From assembly GCA_003343995.1 (NCBI GenBank), contig QAKE01000048.1, positions 1 through 16,289 of the forward strand: DNA of 16,289 nt, written 5' to 3'. The DNA comes from Bacillota bacterium. Lineage in GTDB: Bacteria; Bacillota; Clostridia; Christensenellales; Borkfalkiaceae. This document shows, piece after piece, positions 8,895-16,164 of the stretch. Within the stretch, counting starts at the first letter, position 1; the number at the start of each line of letters is the position of its first letter. The translations under genes were made by a program, and so were the position numbers. Below the pieces are notes generated by a model that did no database searches, had not been told where the DNA came from, and saw only the letters and a list, made by a program, of their open reading frames with translations.

Positions 8895-10409
8895 ATGTTA
8901 AAGCATTCGATTAAAACAAAGGCTATTCTGTTAATTCTTGCCATACAAACGTTGATTATACTGAATGTTGACGGACAGGCTTACTATTATGACGAACTGA
9001 AAGAGGGGGCTACTTTATTCGATTTAGGGCCGGGGAGAAATAAGGATCTGACTTTTGATGAAAGTTTTGTTCAAGTCAGTAAGGTCAATCCCTCTTATTT
9101 TGAGTTGACAAATGGTCAACCTTATATTGCGATAGGCGCTAATATCTGTTGGGGAGATATGTTCTATATGAAACGTTGGATGAAGAAAATATCTGCTAAT
9201 GGGGGAAATTTTGCTCGTATTTGGTTAAGTGACAGTCGTTTTGAGATAGATAATCCTGTTTATAAAGGAACTGAATGGCCCAATGCTAAAGCATTGGAAA
9301 ATATTGATTCCCTTTTGGTGTGGGCCGAACGCTTTCATTTAAAATTGATGTTTTGCGTGGAAGATTGTCGAAGAATTTATGCAGAGAAAGAGGGAAACGG
9401 AAGTAATGTGAAACCGGTATATCATGTAGATAACGGTGGGCCGTTCAACAATATGGCTGAATATGTTAATACAACGGCAGGAAAACAAGTTTATATTGAT
9501 CGGATAAACGTATATAAGGAACATTTTGGGAATCATCCGGCGATTTTCGGGTGGGAACTTTGGAACGAAATGGATGCGATAGAACCCCCTTATCCCAGTT
9601 ATACGAATTGGACAAAATACATGTTGCCGGTAGTGAAGAAGGTTTTCCCTCGTAATCTGGTAATGCAAAGTTTGGGTAGCTATGATAAGAATGGATGTCG
9701 ACAGGCTTATAGCGAAGTTATTCAAATGGCGGATAACGAGGTGGGACAAATACACAGGTACATCGATGAGGATGCTTCCACATTGCCGATTTGTAAAGGG
9801 CCTATGGACTTATTGGCTGCAGATGCCATCAGTGTACTTCGTTCTTATAATCAGAAAAAGCCTTTGTTACTATCTGAAACCGGTGCGGTACAGCCTAAGC
9901 ATGCCGGGCCACATGAAATTTATGATGCTGATGTGGAAGGAATGCTGATGCATGACATGTTGTTTACTCCTTTCTTTTGTGGTGCTGCCGGAACAGGATT
10001 TCCATGGCATTGGGATGGCACGTACATCGAGAAAAATAATCTATGGTACCATTTACAGAGGTTTGCCAATGCCGTGAAAGACACCAATCCACTTCAAGAA
10101 CAGTTTATACCGGAGCAATTTACAGTTGATAATCTGCGATTGTATGTATTGACTGGAAAAGGGCAGGTATTGGTTTGGTGTCGTGATGCTAATAATACGT
10201 GGATTACAGAGCTACGGAATAAGATATCTCCGTCGCTCTTACAAGGAAAAAAAATAGATTTGATTTCAATCTTAAAAGATAAACAATTACAGAACTGTGA
10301 GGTATATGATCCTTGGACGGATAAATGGATTATTCCGGTTGTTACGGAAGATGAAGTTTACTTACCCGATTTTAAGCGTTCTCTTGTTTTGCGGTTTACT
10401 ATTAAATAA
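8895..10409 (+). CDS. Secreted clan GH-A glycoside hydrolase, GH5-like
   Basis: This is a 504-residue exported (alpha/beta)8-barrel hydrolase. The signal peptide ends about Gly27/Gln28 (NVDG|QAYYYDE). The barrel spans roughly 50-400: YFELTNGQPYIAIGANICWG at the start, NGGNFARIWLSDS (strand 2 region), GWELWNEMD with Glu225 as likely acid/base after strand 4, and LLLSETGA with Glu328 as likely nucleophile after strand 7. The remaining about 100 residues form a C-terminal beta domain ending RSLVLRFTIK. The two glutamates in this arrangement define clan GH-A. The sequence resembles the GH5/mannanase-like proteins found in Bacteroidota PULs, but I cannot assign family, subfamily or substrate with certainty. 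An ATG at 8888 is in another frame and closes quickly, so 8895 is used. The mature N-terminal AYYYDEL resembles the TWYYDEF at the start of the downstream paralogue. It probably acts as the endo- or first-cutting enzyme. Confidence 0.82.
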   Translation: MLKHSIKTKAILLILAIQTLIILNVDGQAYYYDELKEGATLFDLGPGRNKDLTFDESFVQVSKVNPSYFELTNGQPYIAIGANICWGDMFYMKRWMKKISANGGNFARIWLSDSRFEIDNPVYKGTEWPNAKALENIDSLLVWAERFHLKLMFCVEDCRRIYAEKEGNGSNVKPVYHVDNGGPFNNMAEYVNTTAGKQVYIDRINVYKEHFGNHPAIFGWELWNEMDAIEPPYPSYTNWTKYMLPVVKKVFPRNLVMQSLGSYDKNGCRQAYSEVIQMADNEVGQIHRYIDEDASTLPICKGPMDLLAADAISVLRSYNQKKPLLLSETGAVQPKHAGPHEIYDADVEGMLMHDMLFTPFFCGAAGTGFPWHWDGTYIEKNNLWYHLQRFANAVKDTNPLQEQFIPEQFTVDNLRLYVLTGKGQVLVWCRDANNTWITELRNKISPSLLQGKKIDLISILKDKQLQNCEVYDPWTDKWIIPVVTEDEVYLPDFKRSLVLRFTIK

Positions 10410-10434
10410 TTTATTAATCACAAAATTTATTATT

Positions 10435-11727
10435 ATGAAAAGAAAATTATTCTCCGTTTTTTGGGTATTATGTTGCATGCACTTTGTTAATGCACAGACT
10501 TGGTATTATGATGAATTTAGGGCTGAAGAGATTTCAAATGACCGTACTCCTTTGAGTGCTGAAATGGTGAATTGTGCTCTTGAAGGTAATTTGGCAAAAT
10601 TTCATGGATATGGTGATTCGACTGTAGTGAAAAAGAAGGATGCATCGGTAGAAGCATCTATTGAATATGCAGCTGAGATGTTGGGAGATGGTGATCAGAT
10701 GATTACCGGTTTCTATTCATTTTGTTTATTTCGCAGGGTAGATCCAGCTACTTCTGAGGACCTTCATATTGGAGATTTATTTGCTTTCTATTATAAAACG
10801 GAACCGGATGCTGAGTGGATTGAATATCCGGTTGATGTAAAAATGGAAGAAGTCGTTTTCCCGGGAGGATGGACTCGCTCGGCTGTCGTAGGTGCTTCTT
10901 TAGGAAACATAGAAGCTTCCAATTTTAAATTTGTAATAAAAGATAAAACATTTGAGGGGACGGGCGATAATTGGAGTGCATATATAGGTAAAACCGGTGT
11001 ATATACAGGGGCGGAACCTGAACTTGATTTAAGTAAGCAATACTCTTTGTCTACAATAGAAGGTAAATACTGGATAATAGACGGTGATAACGATGAAGGA
11101 TACATGGTAAGACAGGCTACCGAAGCAGTTGCCGGTAGTAAATCGGCTTGGGTTTTTGTGAAGCATGCTAATAATACGTATACAATTAAGGCTGCTGATG
11201 ATTCAAAGGAGCTCTCTTTTGATATGGAATATGCAAAATGGAATAATAACTTATGGATGGGCTTTTTGATGGAACGTGGCGATTTGGGTGCAGCAGCTCC
11301 TTATGAGAACCATACGGTTAAGAGTACCTATCTTATTGGACAAAATTCTGATGGAACTTATTCGTTCCGTCGTGCGCAAGATGGACGTATGATAGGAAAA
11401 GCGGAAAATAAAACGGAGGAATGTATTTCTGTATGTCGTCCGGAAACTGATTATGCGCGCGATGTGAAGATTACTGCTATTGGCACAGTTACCGGTATCC
11501 CTTCAATGTCATCTCAGTTGGTATTTACTACTTTAGGACAAGATTTGGTTATTACCGGTTTGGAAAGAAATAGTAAAATCAGTATTTATTCGGTTGTTGG
11601 TACAGGTATTGTCTTGAATGATCGAATAAGTGGGAAGGCTGTATCTTATACGTTAACTCCGGGTGTCTATTTGGTTAGTGTCTGGTCAGAATCAGGAAAA
11701 GTAAGCAAAAAAGTTTTAATAAAGTAA
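10435..11727 (+). CDS. Secreted protein, ricin-like central region and C-terminal sorting-like domain (paralogue B)
   Basis: This is a 430-residue protein from ATG 10435. The open frame extends upstream to 10297 inside the GH5-like gene, but MKRKLFSVFWVLCC is a proper signal peptide with cleavage about Ala20/Gln21, and the start lies 25 bp after the previous stop. It is homologous over its length to the protein at 7675-8880: shared blocks include YGDST, LFAFYYKTEPDAEWIEY, SKQYSLSTIEGKYW, AWVFVKHANNTYTIKAADD and GTYSFRRAQDGRMIGKAE. The C-terminus (LVITGLERNSKISIYSVVG, LTPGVYLVSVW, KKVLIK) again resembles a type IX sorting or DUF6383-like domain. No enzyme motif is seen. The middle region resembles a ricin-type beta-trefoil. 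Function as a surface or secreted glycan-binding partner of the glycosidases is inferred. A probable terminator follows the stop. Confidence 0.76.
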   Translation: MKRKLFSVFWVLCCMHFVNAQTWYYDEFRAEEISNDRTPLSAEMVNCALEGNLAKFHGYGDSTVVKKKDASVEASIEYAAEMLGDGDQMITGFYSFCLFRRVDPATSEDLHIGDLFAFYYKTEPDAEWIEYPVDVKMEEVVFPGGWTRSAVVGASLGNIEASNFKFVIKDKTFEGTGDNWSAYIGKTGVYTGAEPELDLSKQYSLSTIEGKYWIIDGDNDEGYMVRQATEAVAGSKSAWVFVKHANNTYTIKAADDSKELSFDMEYAKWNNNLWMGFLMERGDLGAAAPYENHTVKSTYLIGQNSDGTYSFRRAQDGRMIGKAENKTEECISVCRPETDYARDVKITAIGTVTGIPSMSSQLVFTTLGQDLVITGLERNSKISIYSVVGTGIVLNDRISGKAVSYTLTPGVYLVSVWSESGKVSKKVLIK

Positions 11728-11735
11728 TGATAGAA

Positions 11736-11793
11736 AAGAGAGAGGTTGATAGAGATTGTGTACCAATTCAAGATCATACCTCTTTCTTCTTTT
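11736..11793 (+). terminator. Probable intrinsic terminator after paralogue B
   Basis: AAGAGAGAGGT (11736-11746) pairs with ACCTCTTTCTT (11778-11788), 11 pairs with one G-U, and the stem can continue inward through TGAT/ATCA and a small ATTG/CAAT hairpin. A short T-rich tail (CTTTT) follows. It lies just after the stop at 11727 and before the GH42-like gene, so it may end or attenuate the upstream transcript. A 13-bp palindrome, TTAAAC-G-GTTTAA (11792-11804), comes directly after and could be an operator, although it may be chance. No convincing Bacteroides promoter was found before 11818. Confidence 0.5.
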
Positions 11794-11817
11794 AAACGGT
11801 TTAATGCTGTACCATAT

Positions 11818-11868
11818 ATGACTAAGTATATATTTTTATTTGTTGTTCTTTATCTTTTTCTGTCTTGA
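11818..11868 (+). other. Detached signal-peptide-like leader of the GH42-like gene (apparent frameshift)
   Basis: ATG at 11818 opens a 16-codon frame, MTKYIFLFVVLYLFLS, ending at TGA 11866-11868. It is basic then hydrophobic, as a signal peptide should be. The GH42-like protein continues in a frame shifted by one base and is open from 11826 but has no ATG there. One extra T in the T5 run at 11855-11859 would join the two into MTKYIFLFVVLYLF-SVLKVFSQ, a normal export signal cleaved before Gln as in four neighbouring proteins. The alternative reading is a short leader translationally coupled to the TTG at 11865 (TTGA overlap). I favour a frameshift or sequence error. Confidence 0.6.
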
Positions 11869-13823
11869 AGGTGTTTTCTCAAATACAACACGGGCAACCC
11901 CCTGTTATCGGAAGTCAGGTCTTTATTGAACCGGGACAAAGCAAAGAAGAAACTGAGCTTTGGTTTAGGCGGATGAAAGAAAGTGGAATGAAAATATGCA
12001 GAATAAGAATGTTTGAGTCGTATATGAGAGATGATTCGGGTGGATGGGATTTTAGTCTTTTTGACAGAGCTTTCAAATTAGCCGAGAAGTACAATATAAA
12101 GATATTGGCTACTTTGTTTCCTCGTACAGGGAAGAATGATATTGGTGGTTATAAGTTTCCAAAGAATGATGATGTGTATAGAAGTCTATTAGATTATATA
12201 CAGAGGGTAGTTATGCATTTCAAATCTTATTCATCTCTATATGGTTGGGTATTGGTTAATGAACCGGGCTTGGGAGGTAATATACCTTATGGTGATTTTA
12301 CAGAAAAGAAATTGGAAATGTGGCGGAAAGAGTATGTCCCTGAAAGCGGGAAACGTGCTGGATACCCGTTACTTATAGACTTGATCGACCAACGCTTCTT
12401 ACTGGATTATAATACGTGGTTTTTGGAACTGCTGGCTGATGAAGTTAGGAAATATGATTCTGGAACACATATACATGAAAATAATCACGATATATTTAAA
12501 AATTGTGCAGAATATGATTTTCCCCGTTGGTGCACTTTTTTGAATAGTTTAGGAGGTTCCGCACATCCGAGTTGGCATTTCGGTTTCTTTGAAAGGGATG
12601 AATATGCATTGGCTATGTCGGCTAATAGTGAAATATTACGTTCGGGAGCATATGCGATCCCTTGGTTTATGACGGAAATACAGGGAGGAAATAATACTTA
12701 TAGCGGTTATAAACCATTTTGTCCCACAAAAGAAGAAATAGAACAGTGGCTATGGATAATTATAGGATCTGGAGGTAAGGGAGGAATTTTTTGGAGTTTG
12801 AATCCACGAGCATCCGGATTGGAAGCCGGCGAGTGGGCTTTGTTGGATTTCCAGAATAAACCGACAGACAGGGTTGAGGCAATAAAAGAAGTGGCAGAAG
12901 CAATTGATGCGAACAGGGATTTTCTATCAAGCGCGTATGTGTCTGAACCGGGTATTAGTGTATTGTATGTGCGTGAATCCTTGTGGGCGGAATCTAAGAT
13001 GGTTATAAAATCTCCTGTATCGTATGAAGGGCGTATGATAGGCGGAGTTATGAAATCGGCGTTGTCATTCTTTGAACTTTTTACCTGTATGGGACTTAAT
13101 CCTTCATTGAAAGAATTTGCTGAGTTTGATTTTTCTAAAGCGGATTATTCTGGAGAAACCATCATTCTTTCACATCAGATTGCACTTCCTACCACTTATT
13201 GCCGACAGTTGGAATGGTTTGTCAGTAGGGGTGGTAAACTGATTGTTGACGGATTGACAGGCTTTTTCGATGAAAACATGATAAATACGATGAAAACAGA
13301 ATTTCCTTTCCAAAAACTTTTTGGTGCAAATATTAGCGAGTTTAAAGCAATTGGTAATTTATTTGAATTGAAAAATGATAGAGGATTAAGCTTACCGGCC
13401 CATCTTTGGCAGGGGTTACTTTCTGTAAATACGGCAAAGGTTGTTTTTGAGACGGATAATAAAGTATTGGCCGTACGAAATCATTATGGTGAGGGTGAAG
13501 TTTTGTGGATTCCTTCTTTAGTAGGATTAGGAGCCCGTCTTAGTAAGAATTACGAACCGTTGTACCGGTTGATGAAAAATGAAATAAAGAATAGATATCC
13601 TTTTGAATTGAAAGGCTTTTATCCGGGGCTTATTTTAAAAGTATTGAGATCAGGTAATTCATATATGACAGTTTTTGTGAATAAGTCGGGAAAGGATATC
13701 CGCCTGAAGTGGAAAACAGATTTGAAACCGGTTCGAATGGTTTATCCGGAAAACTCGATCTTGAAAGGTAGTAAAACATTGTTTATTCCGTCTGAGGCTA
13801 CATTGGTGATTGAATGGCAATAA
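11865..13823 (+). CDS. GH42-like beta-galactosidase, exported-type but lacking an in-frame signal peptide
   Basis: Taken from TTG 11865 this is 652 residues; the true start is probably the ATG at 11818 in another frame (see the leader entry). The N-terminal barrel (about 10-350) has RMKESGMKICRIRMFES, GWVLVNEPGLGG with Glu133 as likely acid/base, and WFMTEIQGGNN with Glu271 as likely nucleophile, followed by GGIFWSLNPR, which fits clan GH-A and GH42 best. A second domain (about 362-575) resembles the GH42 trimerisation domain: SGETIILSHQIALP and LEWFVSRGGKLIVDGLTG. A small beta domain closes the protein. GH42 enzymes release terminal beta-galactose, and some act on alpha-L-arabinopyranosides. 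Apart from the leader the frame is intact and the catalytic residues are kept. If the frameshift is real, the protein would be cytoplasmic or poorly made. The next gene starts 29 bp downstream. GH family assignment is by motif, so a neighbouring clan GH-A family is possible. Confidence 0.78.
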   Translation: MKVFSQIQHGQPPVIGSQVFIEPGQSKEETELWFRRMKESGMKICRIRMFESYMRDDSGGWDFSLFDRAFKLAEKYNIKILATLFPRTGKNDIGGYKFPKNDDVYRSLLDYIQRVVMHFKSYSSLYGWVLVNEPGLGGNIPYGDFTEKKLEMWRKEYVPESGKRAGYPLLIDLIDQRFLLDYNTWFLELLADEVRKYDSGTHIHENNHDIFKNCAEYDFPRWCTFLNSLGGSAHPSWHFGFFERDEYALAMSANSEILRSGAYAIPWFMTEIQGGNNTYSGYKPFCPTKEEIEQWLWIIIGSGGKGGIFWSLNPRASGLEAGEWALLDFQNKPTDRVEAIKEVAEAIDANRDFLSSAYVSEPGISVLYVRESLWAESKMVIKSPVSYEGRMIGGVMKSALSFFELFTCMGLNPSLKEFAEFDFSKADYSGETIILSHQIALPTTYCRQLEWFVSRGGKLIVDGLTGFFDENMINTMKTEFPFQKLFGANISEFKAIGNLFELKNDRGLSLPAHLWQGLLSVNTAKVVFETDNKVLAVRNHYGEGEVLWIPSLVGLGARLSKNYEPLYRLMKNEIKNRYPFELKGFYPGLILKVLRSGNSYMTVFVNKSGKDIRLKWKTDLKPVRMVYPENSILKGSKTLFIPSEATLVIEWQ

Positions 13824-13852
13824 ATTTTTAAATATATCTAAAGGAAGAAAAT

Positions 13853-15661
13853 ATGAAACTTTATGTACTGAGCTTTTTATCAATGATTCCGGCTATTGTT
13901 TTTGCTCAATGGAAACCTGTCGGGGATAAAATAAAAACCCGATGGGCCGATGAAATAACAGTAGACAATGTTCTGCCCGAATATCCTCGTCCCATTATGG
14001 AAAGAGATGAATGGCTAAGTCTGAATGGGCTATGGGATTATGCTATTACCCAGGTAGGTATGGGTAAACCGACTGGATATGATGGGAAAATATTAGTTCC
14101 TTTTGCAATAGAATCCAGTCTTTCAGGGGTGCAGAAAACATTGGGTAAAGAGAAAGAACTTTGGTACAGTCGTGAATTTTCTATCCCGTTTAAATGGAAA
14201 GAAAGAGATGTTTTACTTCATTTTGGAGCTGTTGATTGGAAAACTGAGGTATGGGTGAATGATGTGAAAATAGGAGAACATACGGGTGGCTTTACTCCTT
14301 TCAGTTTTGATATTACTTCTGTGCTGAAAAGGGGAGATAATTCTTTAGTTGTGAAGGTATGGGACCCCACAGATGATGGAACTCAGCCCCGTGGTAAACA
14401 GGTAAAATCTCCACGCACTATTTGGTATACCCCTGTTAGCGGTATTTGGCAAACCGTCTGGTTGGAGCCGGTCGGTAAGTGTTATATTAAATCTTTGAAG
14501 ACTCTTCCTGATATTGATAATAACCGGTTATCTGTTTCATTGGATGTAAATAGGATTTCATTGGATGATGAAATTGAAGTGAATGTTTTTAATGAAGGAA
14601 CTATTATTGCTTCAAAGCGTTCGTCGATCCTTCAGCCGGTTGATTTATATTTAGAGAATCCCCAACTTTGGAGTCCGGATTTTCCTCATTTGTATGATAT
14701 GGAGGTGCTACTTTATCATAAAGGGAAGGTAATAGATCGGGTGAGAAGCTATGTTGCTATGCGTAAATATTCTACCCGAAAAGATGAAAATGGAATAGTA
14801 CGTTTACAATTGAACAATGAAGATATTTTCCATTTCGGTCCTTTGGATCAGGGATGGTGGCCTGATGGATTATATACTGCTCCGACGGATGAAGCTTTAC
14901 TTTATGATATACGAAAAGCAAAGGAACTTGGATTCAATATGATTCGTAAACATATAAAGGTTGAACCACTTCGCTGGTATACACACTGCGACCGATTGGG
15001 GATGATCGTTTGGCAGGATATGCCTAATGGGGATGTGGGACCCAAATGGGAACACTATGTTTACTATGAAGGTCTTGAATGCGAACGGAGCTTTGAATCA
15101 GAACTAAATTACCGTAAAGAGTGGAAAGACATTATAGATTGTTTGTACAATTTTCCTTGTATTGGCGTTTGGGTTCCGTTTAATGAAGCATGGGGACAAT
15201 TTAAATCTTGTGAAATTGCCGAATGGACTAAGAAATATGACCCCTCACGTTTGGTAAACCAAGCAAGTGGAGGAAACCATTATAGTTGTGGGGATATGTT
15301 AGATATACATCATTATCCTCAACCGGAACTGAAAATGTATGATGCAGAGCGCCCGACTGTACTTGGCGAGTATGGAGGTATCGGTTTGGTTGTGAAAAAC
15401 CACATTTGGGAGCCGGAACGTAATTGGGGATATGTGAGGTTTAAGGATTCCGGAGAGGTAACTGTGGAGTATGAAAAATATACCGATTTGTTATTTGATT
15501 TGATAACAAAGGGTTTTTCTGCTGCTGTTTATACACAAATCACGGATGTGGAGATTGAAGTAAACGGACTGATAACTTATGATCGGGAAGTGATAAAGGT
15601 CGATGAGAAGAGAGTACGGGCAGCAAATTTGAAAATATCTAATGCGCTAAATCGAAAGTAA
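13853..15661 (+). CDS. Exported GH2 glycoside hydrolase (three-domain beta-galactosidase/glucuronidase type)
   Basis: This is a 602-residue GH2 enzyme. The signal peptide is cleaved about Ala18/Gln19 (VFA|QW). Domains: sugar-binding jelly roll about 50-205 (EWLSLNGLWDYAI, GAVDWKTEVWVNDVKIGEHTG), Ig-like about 210-305, catalytic barrel about 310-600 (WYTHCDRLGMIVWQDMPNG). The acid/base is Glu445 in VPFNEAWGQ and the nucleophile is Glu506 in VLGEYGG. It lacks the Bgal_small domain, so it is the short type common in PULs and unlike the large GH2 at 3877. The specificity of these short GH2 proteins varies (beta-galactose, beta-glucuronate, beta-mannose, arabinopyranose) and cannot be decided here. 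AAGGAAG about 5-12 bases before ATG 13853 is the clearest ribosome-binding site in the window. It is the last recognisable + strand gene. A periplasmic role trimming imported oligosaccharides is inferred. Confidence 0.9.
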   Translation: MKLYVLSFLSMIPAIVFAQWKPVGDKIKTRWADEITVDNVLPEYPRPIMERDEWLSLNGLWDYAITQVGMGKPTGYDGKILVPFAIESSLSGVQKTLGKEKELWYSREFSIPFKWKERDVLLHFGAVDWKTEVWVNDVKIGEHTGGFTPFSFDITSVLKRGDNSLVVKVWDPTDDGTQPRGKQVKSPRTIWYTPVSGIWQTVWLEPVGKCYIKSLKTLPDIDNNRLSVSLDVNRISLDDEIEVNVFNEGTIIASKRSSILQPVDLYLENPQLWSPDFPHLYDMEVLLYHKGKVIDRVRSYVAMRKYSTRKDENGIVRLQLNNEDIFHFGPLDQGWWPDGLYTAPTDEALLYDIRKAKELGFNMIRKHIKVEPLRWYTHCDRLGMIVWQDMPNGDVGPKWEHYVYYEGLECERSFESELNYRKEWKDIIDCLYNFPCIGVWVPFNEAWGQFKSCEIAEWTKKYDPSRLVNQASGGNHYSCGDMLDIHHYPQPELKMYDAERPTVLGEYGGIGLVVKNHIWEPERNWGYVRFKDSGEVTVEYEKYTDLLFDLITKGFSAAVYTQITDVEIEVNGLITYDREVIKVDEKRVRAANLKISNALNRK

Positions 15662-15923
15662 AATATAATAAAGTAGGAGATGAAGAAGAAACACGGTGGA
15701 ATGGTGGATAGGGAGGTATAGTAATAGACGAATTTGTGATATTGTTGTTTTTATCTGGTGTTTATGAATATGAATGGAATATTTGATAAGGGAGAAGATG
15801 GTATTGGACCTATTATCAGAATATATCATTAGATTTCGAAGACAATTTTTGGACAAAGTTATTGAATATCCATTGGTAATGATAGAAAATAAATATATAG
15901 TATATAATTTATAACAAATGATG

Positions 15924-15976
15924 TGTGAAACTTAAGATTTTCTTTATTGTAATATGTTGTGAAAACTTAAGGATTT
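15924..15976. repeat. Imperfect direct repeat around a CTTAAG core
   Basis: TGTGAAACTTAAGATTT (15924-15940) recurs as TGTGAAAACTTAAGGATTT (15958-15976), differing by one inserted A and one inserted G, with starts 34 bp apart. Direct repeats spaced near three helical turns can be regulator half-sites, but here they lie between convergent genes and not upstream of a known promoter. They could also be mobile-element debris. Confidence 0.5.
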
Positions 15977-16113
15977 ATTATTGGTGGTTATCAAATTGTT
16001 CATTTTACTACTGAAATGAAGAATGGCAAACGGTTATCGCTAAAGTGAATGGGAAATATTGAATGTATTAGGGGAAATAGTAGGAGAGATTGTATTAATT
16101 TTATTATCAGAGT

Positions 16114-16159
16114 AGGTAGCTAATCTTGTGCAAAGATTGAAGCTACCTTGATTTTTTGT
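16114..16159. terminator. Likely bidirectional terminator between the PUL and the AraC-type regulator
   Basis: AGGTAGCTAATCTT (16114-16127) pairs with AAGATT (16133-16138) and AGCTACCT (16141-16148), with a GTGCA loop and a two-base GA bulge. On the + strand it is followed by TTGATTTTTT, a good U tract. On the minus strand it lies just past the regulator stop (16165-16167) with a weaker T-rich tail. The position suits termination of both convergent transcripts, best from the + side. Confidence 0.65.
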
Positions 16160-16164
16160 AATTA

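Larger units (their letters stand above)
15662..16164. other. AT-rich gap between the convergent PUL and regulator genes, no convincing gene
   Basis: About 500 bp with no gene I can support. Open frames on both strands are short and have poor composition: 13 codons from ATG 15680, which is too close to AGGAG; 46 codons from 15774 with no ribosome-binding site; and minus-strand Ile/Leu/His-rich frames. The + frame at 15790-15876 reads 29 codons with a protein-like mix (NISLDFEDNFWTKLLN) but has no start and stops on both sides, so it could be a gene relic. The gap also holds a direct repeat (15924-15976) and a terminator-like hairpin (16114-16159). Confidence 0.6.

Noticed and set aside
9339..9755. 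Minus-strand open frame opposite the GH5-like gene
   Set aside because: The + strand frame has catalytic motifs and a signal peptide; the reverse product has no domain-like pattern.
10247..10254. A8 run in the GH5-like gene as a second slippage switch
   Set aside because: Short A runs at Lys codons are common in AT-rich genomes; it is in frame and not exceptional like the G11 tract.
10297..10434. Upstream extension of paralogue B overlapping the GH5-like gene
   Set aside because: The ATG at 10435 gives a proper signal peptide with Gln after the cleavage site, and the extension is an out-of-frame reading of the previous gene.
15680..15721. 13-codon frame starting MKKKHGG after the second GH2 gene
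   Set aside because: AGGAG directly abuts the ATG, which is too close to act as a ribosome-binding site, and the frame ends at once with several stops.
15774..15914. 46-codon + strand frame in the terminal gap
   Set aside because: A stop codon sits directly before the ATG, there is no ribosome-binding site, and the composition is that of AT-rich non-coding DNA.
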